From assembly GCF_024137025.1 (NCBI RefSeq), contig NZ_JAMYJR010000002.1, positions 248,001 to 312,000 on the forward strand: 64,000 bases of DNA, given 5' to 3'. The position numbers and the translations under genes are program-made. This document shows positions 8,085 to 16,615 of the stretch, in pieces; the first letter of the stretch is position 1; each line of letters begins with the position of its first letter. Below the pieces are notes generated by a model. It worked only from the letters and a program-made list of their open reading frames with translations. It ran no database searches and was not told the origin of the DNA. The stretch comes from Paractinoplanes aksuensis. Its GTDB lineage: Bacteria > Actinomycetota > Actinomycetes > Mycobacteriales > Micromonosporaceae.

Positions 8085-9002
8085 ATGACTCGAACCGTTC
8101 TCATCACCGGGCCCACCCGCGGGTTGGGCCGGGCCGCTGTCCTGGCCATGGCGGGTCGCCCGGCGGGCTTACGCCCCGATCTGATTCTTGTCGGCCGCGC
8201 GCTGTCCGCGGTGGCGGCCGAGGCGCGGACGCTCGGCGCCCGCGTGCACGAAGTCGTCGCCGACCTGTCGCGCCTGGCCGATGTGCGGGCGGCGGCCGGC
8301 ACCGTACGGGAAATGGTGGGCGATCAACCGTTGCACGCGCTGATAGCGAACGCGGGTGCGATGTCGTCGGACACGCGCCATACATCGGCCGACGGTTTCG
8401 AGCTGACGTTCGCCGTCAACTATCTGGCCCACGCGCAGCTGATCAGCGCATTGCCGACGCCGGCCCGGGTCGTGCTGCTCGGCTCGAACACTTACTACGC
8501 GAACGTGTGGCGGCGCCTGCTCGGCGTGCCCGAGGCGCAGTGGCGCGACCCGGCCGAGCTGGCCCGCCCGGCGACCGGGGCAACAAATCCGGGGATTAAG
8601 GCAGCCGGCGTCGCATATTCGAATGCGAAGCTGGCGATCCTCTATTACGCCCACGAGTTGCAGCGCCAGGCCGGCCCGGGCGTCGCCGTCTCGGTGTTCG
8701 AGCCCGGCTGGATGCCCGGCACCGACCTGGGCCGCGGTGCGCCACCGGCGCTACGCGCGATCAGCCGGGCCCTGGGCCGCATCCCAGGCGTGTCCACGCC
8801 GCAGCGTTCAGGGCCCGCGCTGGCTTCGGTCGCCTTGGACGACAAGTGGGCCGGCCTGCGCGACGGCGCCTTCGTGCTGAAAGACCGCGTCATCGCGGTC
8901 CAGCCGATCGCCCACGACGTCGATCGGGAACGCCGGCTGTGGGCCACCACAACGAAGTTGTTCGCGGCCTCAGCCACTCCGGGATCGTCGAGGGCGCTGT
9001 GA
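8085..9002 (+). CDS. Short-chain dehydrogenase/reductase (SDR) family oxidoreductase
   Basis: A 305-residue NAD(P)-dependent oxidoreductase. The cofactor loop is TGPTRGLGRA (residues 8-17), followed by NAGAM, the NYLAHA strand and a YSNAKLAI active site, where the usual YxxxK is present as Y-SNA-K. The upstream catalytic Ser lies in LLGSNTYY. ATG 8085 is chosen because the Rossmann strand starts only four residues later. Substrate unknown. It is divergent from the XRE/MmyB-like regulator that probably controls it. Confidence 0.88.
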   Translation: MTRTVLITGPTRGLGRAAVLAMAGRPAGLRPDLILVGRALSAVAAEARTLGARVHEVVADLSRLADVRAAAGTVREMVGDQPLHALIANAGAMSSDTRHTSADGFELTFAVNYLAHAQLISALPTPARVVLLGSNTYYANVWRRLLGVPEAQWRDPAELARPATGATNPGIKAAGVAYSNAKLAILYYAHELQRQAGPGVAVSVFEPGWMPGTDLGRGAPPALRAISRALGRIPGVSTPQRSGPALASVALDDKWAGLRDGAFVLKDRVIAVQPIAHDVDRERRLWATTTKLFAASATPGSSRAL

Positions 9003-9640
9003 CGCCTCGGGCCACGGCCGTCGCAGGCATCGGCACTGTCGCGATCTCCGGCCGACACTCGCCGGTTCGGGGAGCGCGGCGAATTCGGCAGGCCCCCGAG
9101 CCAACGTAAGTAGGCGGCAGGCGTCCGTTTGCGGTGTCAGGGACCAGCGCCGGGGCTGCCGTCCACCGCTTGCCGACGAGTCATCCGCGACGATCGGTCA
9201 CCGGCCGGCTGTAATCCGGGCCCACTCCACATCCGCGTCGGCCGCACCGGCGTGGGCCGGAACGTCGAAGTGGGCGGCAAGTGGCTGCTCGCCCACGACC
9301 TGCCCTACCGCGACTACACCGAGGAGGCCGGCGGTGGTGTGACGCGCGGATGGCACCGACTCCGGCGTCTGCTTTGTCGAGGGCGGTGTGGCGCGGCGGA
9401 TGGCACCGACCCCGGCATCTGCAATGCCGAGAGTGTCGAGGGCGGCGTGGCGCGCGGGGAGCCCTGACGGCTTTCTGTCTGGCGTTATCCGTCCCAGCGG
9501 CACCACGAGCCAAAGGTGCTGTCCCGTGGCTTTCCAGCAACCCTTCAAGGCGCGGCATCCCTAACTGCGCAACGATCTGAAAGTTGCGCGCCGAGGAAGC
9601 CTTGGGCTGGTCTGATCCTGCCCTGGCGGATCGAGCTGGG
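9003..9640. other. Non-coding or decayed interval
   Basis: 638 bases without a supportable gene. An open frame on the plus strand (about 9129-9467) contains a protein-like phrase, RTGVGRNVEVGGKWLLAHDL, that may be a remnant, then breaks into a direct repeat. A segment at about 9495-9555 resembles one at 46118-46178 (see findings). Nothing else recognisable. Confidence 0.5.
9350..9459 (+). repeat. Imperfect direct repeat, two copies of 50-60 bp
   Basis: Copy one starts at 9350 and copy two at 9400. Both begin ATGGCACCGACYCCGGCRTC and end in GTCGAGGGCGGYGTGGCGCG; copy two carries about ten extra bases in the middle. Probable duplication inside non-coding sequence. Confidence 0.75.
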
Positions 9641-10378
9641 TCAGCGGTGGCGCAGGAGGCAGAAGGGGTTGCCTTCGGGGTCGGTGAGGACGGTCCAGGG
9701 CACGTCGCCCTGGCCGATGTCGGCCGGTTGGGCGCCGAGGGCGATCAGGCGGTCGAGTTCGGCCGGGCGGTCTTCGGCGCGGTGGGGGAGCAGGTCGATG
9801 TGGACGCGGCCGGGACAGCCGTCGGTGCGGATGAATTCGAGGTAGGGGCCTACGTTCTGGGGGGAGCGCAGTGATGCGAAGTTGTCGTTGCTGACATGGG
9901 GCGTCCAGGCTGTGGCGGTGCCCCAGAAGTGCGCCTGGGCTCGGGGGTCGGCGCAGTTGACGACCACCGCGGCGATCGGGCCGGTCTGGTCGAAGGGGTA
10001 GTTCTCGCGGGGTTCCAGGACGCAGAACTGGTTGCCCTCGGGGTCGGCCAGGACCACCCACGGGACGTCGCCCTGGCCGATGTCGGCCGGGGTCGCGCCC
10101 AGGCGCTGCAGGTGGGCGACCAGTTCGGTCTGGTGGGCCTCGGAGCGGGTGGCCAGGTCGAGGTGCACGCGGTGACGCACGGGCTCCGGGTCCTCGACGA
10201 TCACGAAGTCGATGCAGACGGCGCCGGGGTTCGGCCCGTCGAAGTCGGCGGGGGTGACGTTGGTGACGCCGGGTCCTTCATCCTGGGCGGTGACCCATCC
10301 GAGGGCGTCGGCCCAGAATTGGCCGAGGGTGATGTTGTCCCGGGCCTTGAAGTTGACCTGAGGGAGTTGGAGAGCCAT
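9641..10378 (-). CDS. VOC family protein with two glyoxalase-like domains
   Basis: A 245-residue protein made of two VOC modules (about 1-120 and 130-245). Each module ends in the same motif, ADIGQGDVPW followed by VLxDPEGNxFC, showing an internal duplication. The family binds a divalent metal and includes glyoxalases, dioxygenases and antibiotic-binding proteins; no specific role can be chosen. The start ATG at 10378 falls inside CCATGG, and the divergent deaminase gene starts in the same hexamer. Confidence 0.87.
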   Translation of the reverse strand: MALQLPQVNFKARDNITLGQFWADALGWVTAQDEGPGVTNVTPADFDGPNPGAVCIDFVIVEDPEPVRHRVHLDLATRSEAHQTELVAHLQRLGATPADIGQGDVPWVVLADPEGNQFCVLEPRENYPFDQTGPIAAVVVNCADPRAQAHFWGTATAWTPHVSNDNFASLRSPQNVGPYLEFIRTDGCPGRVHIDLLPHRAEDRPAELDRLIALGAQPADIGQGDVPWTVLTDPEGNPFCLLRHR

Positions 10379-10883
10379 GGCGTCCACTTTAGGGCCGAGC
10401 GAGTTGGTGGCGGCCGCGATCGAGGTGGCCGAGGCGGGTATGGCGGCCGGGGAGTTGCCGATCGGGGCGGTGGTCGAGACGGGTGGCGAGATCATCGCGA
10501 GCGCGTTCACCCGGGACGTGTCACTGGGGCGGCGGCTCGTGCACGCCGACCTGCTGGCGATGACGGCGGCCGACGAGCAGCTGGGCTGGCGGCCGCGGGC
10601 GCATCCGGTGCGGCTGGCCGTGAACCTGGAGCCGTGCCTGATGTGCCTGGGCGCCGCTATGGCGCTCAAGGTCGACGAGGTCTACTACGGGCTGGAATCG
10701 CCCGGCGACGGCGGCGCCGCCGTCGCCGCACGCTGGCCGGTGAGCCCGGACATGCCCTGGTACCGCCCGCCGGTCATCGTGGGCGGGTTGCGGCGCGACG
10801 AGGTGCGGGGCCAGTTCCGCCTGTACTGCGAGCGTGCCCCCGAGTCAGGTTTCCGCCGGTGGGCAGAAACGCTCACGGGATAG
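10377..10883 (+). CDS. TadA-like nucleoside/tRNA adenosine deaminase family protein
   Basis: A 168-residue zinc-dependent cytidine/adenosine deaminase superfamily member. The zinc motifs are VHADLLAM (residues 53-60) and EPCLMCLGA (about 84-92). In most TadA-like enzymes the first motif is HAE, where Glu shuttles the proton; here it is HAD, a conservative change also plausible for a distinct subfamily. The substrate (tRNA, guanine or another base) cannot be decided. ATG 10377 overlaps the start of the divergent VOC gene by two bases; downstream in-frame TTG 10404 and GTG 10407 are alternatives. Confidence 0.8.
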   Translation: MASTLGPSELVAAAIEVAEAGMAAGELPIGAVVETGGEIIASAFTRDVSLGRRLVHADLLAMTAADEQLGWRPRAHPVRLAVNLEPCLMCLGAAMALKVDEVYYGLESPGDGGAAVAARWPVSPDMPWYRPPVIVGGLRRDEVRGQFRLYCERAPESGFRRWAETLTG

Positions 10884-11315
10884 GGGCGCGGCGCGGCCTA
10901 CTGCGGTGGCGCTCACCCGGTTGAGAAACTCGCCAGAGCGTGCGTCGGCCCCCGGCGGCTGTTGAGCGACGCAAAGCGCGAAGACCCCGGACGGCCCGTG
11001 CCGCGCGGCCGTGCCGTGCAGCTCCGACCGAGCCGAGCGGGCGGGCCGTACAGGCCGAGCCGTGCCGGGCGGGCCGAGCCGTGCTTACTGACCGAGCCGG
11101 CCGGGCGGGCCGAGCCGGACCGGGGCCCGGCCGAGCCGGACCGGGGCCCGGCCAGGCCAGGCCAGGCAGTGCAAATGGTGCCGTACAGGCCGAGCCGGGT
11201 TGAGTGTGCCGGACCGGGGCCGGGCCGGGCCGGGCCAGGCAATGCAAGTGGTGCCGTACAGGCCGAGCCGGTTCGGGTGTGCCGGGCCGGGCCGGACCGG
11301 GGCCGGGCCGGGCCG
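10884..11315. repeat. GC-rich degenerate repeat tract
   Basis: 432 bases between the deaminase and the decarboxylase stop, dominated by CCGGGCCGGGCC-type runs. Two long imperfect copies of a roughly 80-bp unit are visible from about 11162 and 11240; each contains GTGCCGTACAGGCCGAGCCG, which occurs again in part near 11047. No gene is credible in the composition-driven frames. It may act as a terminator-like structured 3' region for the siderophore operon; that is speculation. Confidence 0.7.
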
Positions 11316-12431
11316 TTACAGGATGACGAACTGTGGGGGGTCGTGGCGGAGGAAGTCGTGGTGGGAGATGTCCCAGCCGTAGGCGCCGGTGCGGCCGAAG
11401 ACGAGCAGGTCGCCGGCGCGTACCGAGGTGACGTGCTGGTTCCGGCACAGGACGTCGCGGGGGGTGCAGAGTTCGCCCACGGCGTCGACGGGCGTGTCGG
11501 TGGCGGTGGGGCGCGGGTAGGGGTGGGGCCAGTCGTCGGCCGGGATGACGGTGAACGAGTGGTTGTAGCCCCAGGCGGCGGGCAGCCGGAAGTGGTGGGT
11601 GCCGCCGCGCAGCACGGCGAAGGTGCGGCCGTGGGTGGTTTTCACGTCGATGACCTCGGCCGCGTACCAGCCGGCGTCGGCGGCCAGGTAGCGGCCGGGT
11701 TCGAAAATCAGGTCCACGCCCGGCGGGACAGAGACGGAGCGCAGCGGTGACAGGTCCATCGACTGGTCGGAGAGGTAGTCGACGCCGAAGCCGCCGCCCA
11801 CGTTGACCACGCGTGGGTTGATGCCGGTGGCCGGCGACCAGCGCAGGGCCTCGCGGACGAACTCGGCGTGGGCCTCGCCGTCCAGGTTGTTGGACACGGC
11901 GTGCAGGTGGAAGCCGATGACGCGTACGCCGGGGACGGCCAGCGCCGCCGGCAGCTGGGCCTCGTCGATGCCGAACGGGGTGGGAGTGCCGGTCATCGTG
12001 TGGCTGCCGGTCAGGGCACTTCCGGCTCGGTTGACGCGCAGCACGACCTCGGCGCCGGGGCGCAGGGCGGCGATGCGGTGCAGTTCGTGGATGCTCTCGG
12101 CGTTGATCTGGGCGCCGGCGTCGAGGGCGGCCGCCAGTTCGGCGTCGGTCTTGGCCGGGCCGCCGAAGACGATGCGGCGGGCGCCCGCGGCCCGGGCCAG
12201 GGCCAGTTCGCCGCCGGAGGCCACTTCGAGACCGTCGCACACTTCGGCCATGGTCGCGAGCACGGACGGGTTCCCGTTGGCTTTCACCGCGTACAGAAGG
12301 GAAGCGGGAACCGGGAGGCTCGGCCGGACCATCGCTGCTCTCGCGCGCAGCGCGGCCGTGTCGTAGACGTAGGCGCAGACCGGGCGGGGCAGCTCGAGCA
12401 GGGCCCGGACGACGTGCTCAGGCGGGCGCAT
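11316..12431 (-). CDS. PLP-dependent (type III fold) amino acid decarboxylase, SbnH/LysA-like
   Basis: A 371-residue alanine-racemase-fold decarboxylase. YAVKANGN (about residues 47-54) carries the PLP Lys; the phosphate loop is NVGGGFGVDY; FEPGRYL and the CTPRDVL motif (substrate Cys and Asp from the partner subunit) are all present. Family members act on diaminopimelate, ornithine-like substrates, or citryl-diaminopropionate (SbnH in staphyloferrin B). Because the gene overlaps an IucA/IucC synthetase by 14 bases and is last in that operon, I infer a siderophore role, most like SbnH. It ends at a GC-rich repeat tract. Confidence 0.88.
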   Translation of the reverse strand: MRPPEHVVRALLELPRPVCAYVYDTAALRARAAMVRPSLPVPASLLYAVKANGNPSVLATMAEVCDGLEVASGGELALARAAGARRIVFGGPAKTDAELAAALDAGAQINAESIHELHRIAALRPGAEVVLRVNRAGSALTGSHTMTGTPTPFGIDEAQLPAALAVPGVRVIGFHLHAVSNNLDGEAHAEFVREALRWSPATGINPRVVNVGGGFGVDYLSDQSMDLSPLRSVSVPPGVDLIFEPGRYLAADAGWYAAEVIDVKTTHGRTFAVLRGGTHHFRLPAAWGYNHSFTVIPADDWPHPYPRPTATDTPVDAVGELCTPRDVLCRNQHVTSVRAGDLLVFGRTGAYGWDISHHDFLRHDPPQFVIL

Positions 12432-13902
12432 GCAGCGGGTTCCGCACCCGGACGTAGATGTCGCCCTCGCCGGCCAGCCGCATCCGCACCAGCGCCTTGT
12501 GCAGGGCGGTGGGCGCGGTGAACGCGGCGTGGTCGTCGCCGGTCGTGTGCTCGTCGACGACGGACCGGATGATCCGCCATGCCTTGTCCTCGTCGAGGTC
12601 GAGGCGCAGCACGAGTTCGCCCAGGTGGGCCTGGAACAGCGTGTACCCGATCTTGGCGCGGAACACGTCGAGGTCGTCGGTGCCGACCACCGAGCCCGGC
12701 CACAGGTCGATCTCGTGGCCGGCCGCGGCCAGCCGGGGCTGGTGCAGGCGCAGGCCGGCGAAGTCGCGCAGGGCCAGCCGGTGCGGGCGCCCGCCGAGGA
12801 ACGTGGGCAGGCAGTTCTGCAGGTGGGCCTCGAGCGCGACGCCCTGCGCGGTCAGCCGCATCAGCGGGGGCACGACCAGTTCCGCGTACGACCGGAGCCA
12901 CTCGCCCGGATCCCCGGTGACCAGCTCGTCGAGCAGCAGGGGCAGCGCTCCGCCGGGGATCGCGCGCTCGCCCGGCTGCAGCCGGCCGGTCAGCCCGTCG
13001 CGGCGGATGGCCGACAGGTCGCGCCCGGACCCGACCGGCACGGCTGCGCCCGCGGTCTCGGCCATCAGCATCAGCCGGGGCTCGTCGGCGGTGAGCCGGT
13101 GCAGCAGGGTCGACACGGCCGGGCCGTTGCGGGTGCTGGCCACGCTGATGCTGCGCCGGGTCGAGGTGACCTGGATGTCGAGCGACACCTTCAGGTACTG
13201 GCCGGTGCCGGGCAGCAGCAGCGTGCGCAGGGCCGCGGTCGGGATGGCGTCGCGCTCGTCGTCCAGGATGATCAGGTCTTTGTCGCGCAGCAGGTCGCCG
13301 TACCGTTCGGTCAGGACGTTGTCCCGCTGCCAGGCGTGGACGGGCTGCACGGCGTACCCGGAAGGTTTGCTGATCTCGGGGAAGACGTCGTCGCCGAGCA
13401 GCAGCCGTTCGCGGACGGCCACGAAACCGATGCGGGTCTTCTCGGTCTCGAGGTCGTGGGCCAGGACGTCGCCGGTGTCCCAGCCGAGCCGGGTGCGGCC
13501 GCAGGGGTGCAGGTTGTGCCCGGCCACGGCCAGCCGTTCCAGGCCGATCGCCTGCTCGTCGGGGTCGTCGCCGACCGGCGGGAGCGGGCGGGCCATCGCG
13601 ATGGCCAGATTCATCACGGCGTTGCGCAGCTCGGCCGCGAAGCCGGGGGCGTCGATGTCGCCCAGCAGCTCGACCGGGTCGCCGGCGCCGGCGCTCGGAT
13701 ACTCGACCCGCCCGAAACCGTGCCGCACGCCGGGGCCCATGTCGCGCAGCCCCTCCCGGACCAGGGCGCCGCGCAGCCGCCGGCCCACCGTGTCGGCCGC
13801 CTCGGGCAGCGCGGCCAGGAAACCGGGCACCAGGTGCGGGGAGTGGACGGCCAGCGCGGCCTCGGTGTGCGCGATCCGTTCCGGGCGCAGGGTCTTGTTC
13901 AT
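12418..13902 (-). CDS. IucA/IucC family siderophore synthetase (second of two)
   Basis: A 494-residue NRPS-independent siderophore (NIS) synthetase. It activates a carboxylate with ATP and joins it to an amine or alcohol. Diagnostic blocks are GHNLHPCGRTRLG (the HPxxKxRxG region, with Arg in place of Lys), KVSLDIQVTSTRRSIS (ATP-binding region), GVALEAHLQNCLP and LRDFAGLRL near the catalytic centre, followed by a ferric-reductase-like C-terminal helical domain. Start ATG 13902 overlaps the upstream synthetase stop by four bases; the 3' end overlaps the decarboxylase. Substrate class cannot be fixed by eye. Confidence 0.92.
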   Translation of the reverse strand: MNKTLRPERIAHTEAALAVHSPHLVPGFLAALPEAADTVGRRLRGALVREGLRDMGPGVRHGFGRVEYPSAGAGDPVELLGDIDAPGFAAELRNAVMNLAIAMARPLPPVGDDPDEQAIGLERLAVAGHNLHPCGRTRLGWDTGDVLAHDLETEKTRIGFVAVRERLLLGDDVFPEISKPSGYAVQPVHAWQRDNVLTERYGDLLRDKDLIILDDERDAIPTAALRTLLLPGTGQYLKVSLDIQVTSTRRSISVASTRNGPAVSTLLHRLTADEPRLMLMAETAGAAVPVGSGRDLSAIRRDGLTGRLQPGERAIPGGALPLLLDELVTGDPGEWLRSYAELVVPPLMRLTAQGVALEAHLQNCLPTFLGGRPHRLALRDFAGLRLHQPRLAAAGHEIDLWPGSVVGTDDLDVFRAKIGYTLFQAHLGELVLRLDLDEDKAWRIIRSVVDEHTTGDDHAAFTAPTALHKALVRMRLAGEGDIYVRVRNPLHAPA

Positions 13903-15809
13903 GCGTGTGCCGCCATCGGGTTGGGGAGCAGGGCCCATCGGTCGTCGAGCGGGTCGGTGGCCAGCCGCATCGCGGTCGTGGCCTTCACGGGCAGGGGCTC
14001 GCGGAGCAGGTGCGGGACGTCCTCGCTGCCGGTCGCGCGGACAGCCCGGGCAACAATGCCCCACAGCCGGTCCGGATCGGTGTCCCGCGTGTGGGTGAAC
14101 ATGGCGATCAGCTCGGCCGCGACGGTGCCGAACGCGGCCGCGGCCAGCTTGGTGCGCAGCTCGGCCGGGTCGTCGCTGGGCAGGTCGCCCAGCAGCGCCG
14201 GCGGTTCCAGCCCGGAGGCACGCAGCCGGGACGCGCTGACCCGCACCCCGCCCAGGTCGCGGTACAGGATGCGGATCGGCTGCTGCTGCTGGTCCAGTAC
14301 GACCAGCGTGTTCTGGCCGTGCGCCTCCAGCGCCACCCCGCGGGCCAGCACCCGCGTCACCGGCCCGAAGAACAGATCGGAAAACCTTTCCCACCAGGCG
14401 TACGGATCCACGACCGGCACGCCGAGGGCCGCCAGCGCGGCCATCGGCACGGCCAGCTCGCCCGGCCCGAGCTGCGGCGCTTCCCGGATGACGTGGGCCA
14501 GGTGGCGCTGCGGGACGCCGTCGACGACCACCGCGCCGGCGGCGATCTCGGCCAGGATCTCGATCGGCTGGTCGGCGGTGAGCCGGCGCAGCAGGCGCGA
14601 CAGGATCGGGCCGTTGTGCACGGCCGCCGGCGACACGGTGCGGACGGCACTGGTCATCTGCACGTCCACCGCGGTCTTGATGTGGGGTCCACCGTCCACG
14701 GGGGCGACGGTACGCAGCGACATCAACGGCCGCACCGGGTCGGACTCGCCGTCGGGGGTGAGCCAGGGGTAACGGTCGACGAGCCGGTCGGCCTGCCACG
14801 GGTGCGCGAACAGGATGGGCGCGGCGGTGCCGTACCAGCGGTCCCGCGGCACCCGCAGGCGGCGCAGGCGGATGACGGGGGAGTGCTCCGGGGCGTACGC
14901 GAGGACGTCGGCCACGCTCATGCCGCCCCGGGTGCGGCAGCACGGGTGCAGGGGGTGGCCGTCGGTGACCAGCTGCTCGATGCGCCCGAGCGCGTCGGGG
15001 TCGCCCGGGTCGGGCCGGCGCTGGTCGCCCCGGGCCGCCCGGGCCAGCGCGAGGTTGGCCACGCTGTTGTCGATCTCAGCGGCCAGCGGGACGTCACCCC
15101 AGAGCAGCCGTACGAGTTCCGCCGGCTCGACAACCGACCGGTGCGACCCGCCCGGGTGGCGGGCGGGTGCGTGGGGCTCGCGCTGGGAGAGCCCCGGGGT
15201 GGGGCCCGAGTGGGGCTCGCTCGGCGAGTCCTGCCCGGCGCGAGCGGCCGCGCCGGCCTCGCCCGCGAGGAGGCCAGCGGCGTGACCCGCGTCGGGCTCG
15301 CCGTTGGAGATGCCGTAGGCGGGACCAGCGTGCGTGTGGGGTGTGCCTGTGGGGAGGCCGGGGGATCCGGGTGTGGTGGGCGCCGCGTACGGGCCGCCGG
15401 CGGCCAGATCCGGGCGGGTGCGGGGTTCGCTCGTGGAGAAGACGACGGTGAGACCGGCTTCCGCGACGGCGAACGGACGAGCGGCTTCGGCGGGGTAGCG
15501 CACGGTCGCCATGACAACGGCTGTTCCGTGGCCGGCACGGGAGTCGCCCGGACCATGAGCGCCGGCGGCGAGGGTGAACGTGGCCTGGCCCGGTTGGCGG
15601 TCGGTCAGGCCGGGGAGGGGCTCGCGGTCGATCGCGCCGAGCAGCCGGGCCAGGACGGAGGCTTGCGCGCCGGGCAGTTCGGCGTCGTAGCGCGCGACCA
15701 GATCGGGCCGGAGGACGGCGAGGTCCTCACGGGTCCGAAGGGGACCGGCGGTGTGCCGGTGCGGCGAGGCGCTTCCCGAGGATCGCGGCACATCCTCAAT
15801 TCTCCGCAC
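13899..15809 (-). CDS. IucA/IucC family siderophore synthetase (first of two), with inserted low-complexity region
   Basis: A 636-residue NIS synthetase, the first gene of the operon. Core motifs are GHPLHPCCRTRGG (about residues 286-298), KTAVDVQMTSAVRT, GVALEAHGQNTLV and YRDLGGVRV. It is longer than its partner mainly because residues 128-232 are a Gly/Pro/Ala/His-rich low-complexity stretch that interrupts the N-terminal domain. The start is uncertain: GTG 15809 or GTG 15791. ATGA coupling to the next synthetase implies one transcript. The two synthetases are only distantly alike, as expected for enzymes acting in sequence on one scaffold such as citrate. Confidence 0.88.
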   Translation of the reverse strand: MRRIEDVPRSSGSASPHRHTAGPLRTREDLAVLRPDLVARYDAELPGAQASVLARLLGAIDREPLPGLTDRQPGQATFTLAAGAHGPGDSRAGHGTAVVMATVRYPAEAARPFAVAEAGLTVVFSTSEPRTRPDLAAGGPYAAPTTPGSPGLPTGTPHTHAGPAYGISNGEPDAGHAAGLLAGEAGAAARAGQDSPSEPHSGPTPGLSQREPHAPARHPGGSHRSVVEPAELVRLLWGDVPLAAEIDNSVANLALARAARGDQRRPDPGDPDALGRIEQLVTDGHPLHPCCRTRGGMSVADVLAYAPEHSPVIRLRRLRVPRDRWYGTAAPILFAHPWQADRLVDRYPWLTPDGESDPVRPLMSLRTVAPVDGGPHIKTAVDVQMTSAVRTVSPAAVHNGPILSRLLRRLTADQPIEILAEIAAGAVVVDGVPQRHLAHVIREAPQLGPGELAVPMAALAALGVPVVDPYAWWERFSDLFFGPVTRVLARGVALEAHGQNTLVVLDQQQQPIRILYRDLGGVRVSASRLRASGLEPPALLGDLPSDDPAELRTKLAAAAFGTVAAELIAMFTHTRDTDPDRLWGIVARAVRATGSEDVPHLLREPLPVKATTAMRLATDPLDDRWALLPNPMAAHA

Positions 15810-16088
15810 CGTCCCGGCAGGATCTCCGCGGGGCGGCCCGTCGTGAGCGAGAACGCAGTTACCAAATCATCATCCTAGGACGGCTTGCAGGGTGTGCGCC
15901 TCGGAACCGGCGCACCCGACACCCTCCAAACACCCCAAAACCAAAAGGAATCAACGACATCCCTGCCTCCTTTTCGGGTCTTGCCCAGACCGGTTGCGGC
16001 TGCCCGCGGGTGACCGATGTGCTCGACGGGCGGGCACCCGAGTCGGTGACCTCAGCGGCGGGGAACGTAGCGAAGGGAACAGCGCCTC
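15810..16088. other. Upstream region of siderophore operon
   Basis: 279 bases between the siderophore operon start and a weak small plus-strand gene. It contains a TCCTAGGA palindrome near 15873-15880 within ATCATCATCCTAGGAC, in an AT-richer patch where a minus-strand promoter would be expected. I could not find a convincing DtxR/IdeR-type iron box. Confidence 0.4.
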
Positions 16089-16316
16089 GTGGCAGTGGAC
16101 TCCACGTGCTTGAGTGATGGCGTGCGGGCGGGGATGGCGAGCGGGTTCGTGGCGGCGAGTCTGCTGACGGGCGTGGTCGCGTGCGGCGCCGACGAGGGTG
16201 AGCCGCAACGGGGGATCTCGGCCGGTGCGCCCGTCGACGTGTACGTGGACGGCGTCCTGCTCGGCGGCAGCCCGGAGGGCAGTGGCGACGTCACCCTGAA
16301 CTGCCCGCCCAGCTGA
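16089..16316 (+). CDS. Possible small lipoprotein (weak)
   Basis: A 75-residue frame whose middle reads MASGFVAASLLTGVVACGAD, which resembles a lipoprotein signal peptide with lipobox VVAC; alternative starts are GTG 16121 and ATG 16134. The mature part would be about 45 residues including VDVYVDGVLLGG, with no family match. It could be real or chance; upstream residues do not look conserved. Confidence 0.35.
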   Translation: MAVDSTCLSDGVRAGMASGFVAASLLTGVVACGADEGEPQRGISAGAPVDVYVDGVLLGGSPEGSGDVTLNCPPS

Positions 16317-16615
16317 CCACCGGTAGCCCGGGCTGGGAACGCCTCCACGGTGTCATGGGGTCAGGCCGTGATCCCAGCAGGAACGCTTCTCGGTGCGGGG
16401 GTGGTCACCGCGCTTCTGGCGGCGTCACCCGGGGCCGTCGGCGGTGCGGTCCGGCCGGGGTAGCGGTGACCGACCCGGACCTCGTCAGCCCGGCGCGCCG
16501 CCGGGCGAATCGCCGAGCACCCCACGCGGGCCGTCCGACGCCCGGATCCCCCCGGATGAAAGCTGAGGACCTGGGCTCGAGGCGTGGGGAGCGGCGAGGT
16601 GGAAGGTGGGGGGCT

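Noticed and set aside
9129..9467. Plus-strand frame of 112 codons as a gene
   Set aside because: The middle looks protein-like, but the frame runs through a direct repeat, has no ribosome site and no family match; reported only as interval content.
10940..11750. Long plus-strand frames over the repeat tract and decarboxylase
   Set aside because: They consist of Gly/Arg/Ala/Pro repeats set by GC composition and lie antisense to a clear enzyme gene.
12430..15878. Very long plus-strand frames opposite the IucA/IucC genes
   Set aside because: They are composition shadows of real minus-strand genes, with no recognisable domain.
15850..15900. Iron-box (DtxR/IdeR) operator upstream of the siderophore operon
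   Set aside because: The ATCATCATCCTAGGAC patch has a CCTAGG palindrome but lacks the TTAGG-N-CCTAA pattern; a similar TCCTAGGA at 6679 has no siderophore gene beside it.
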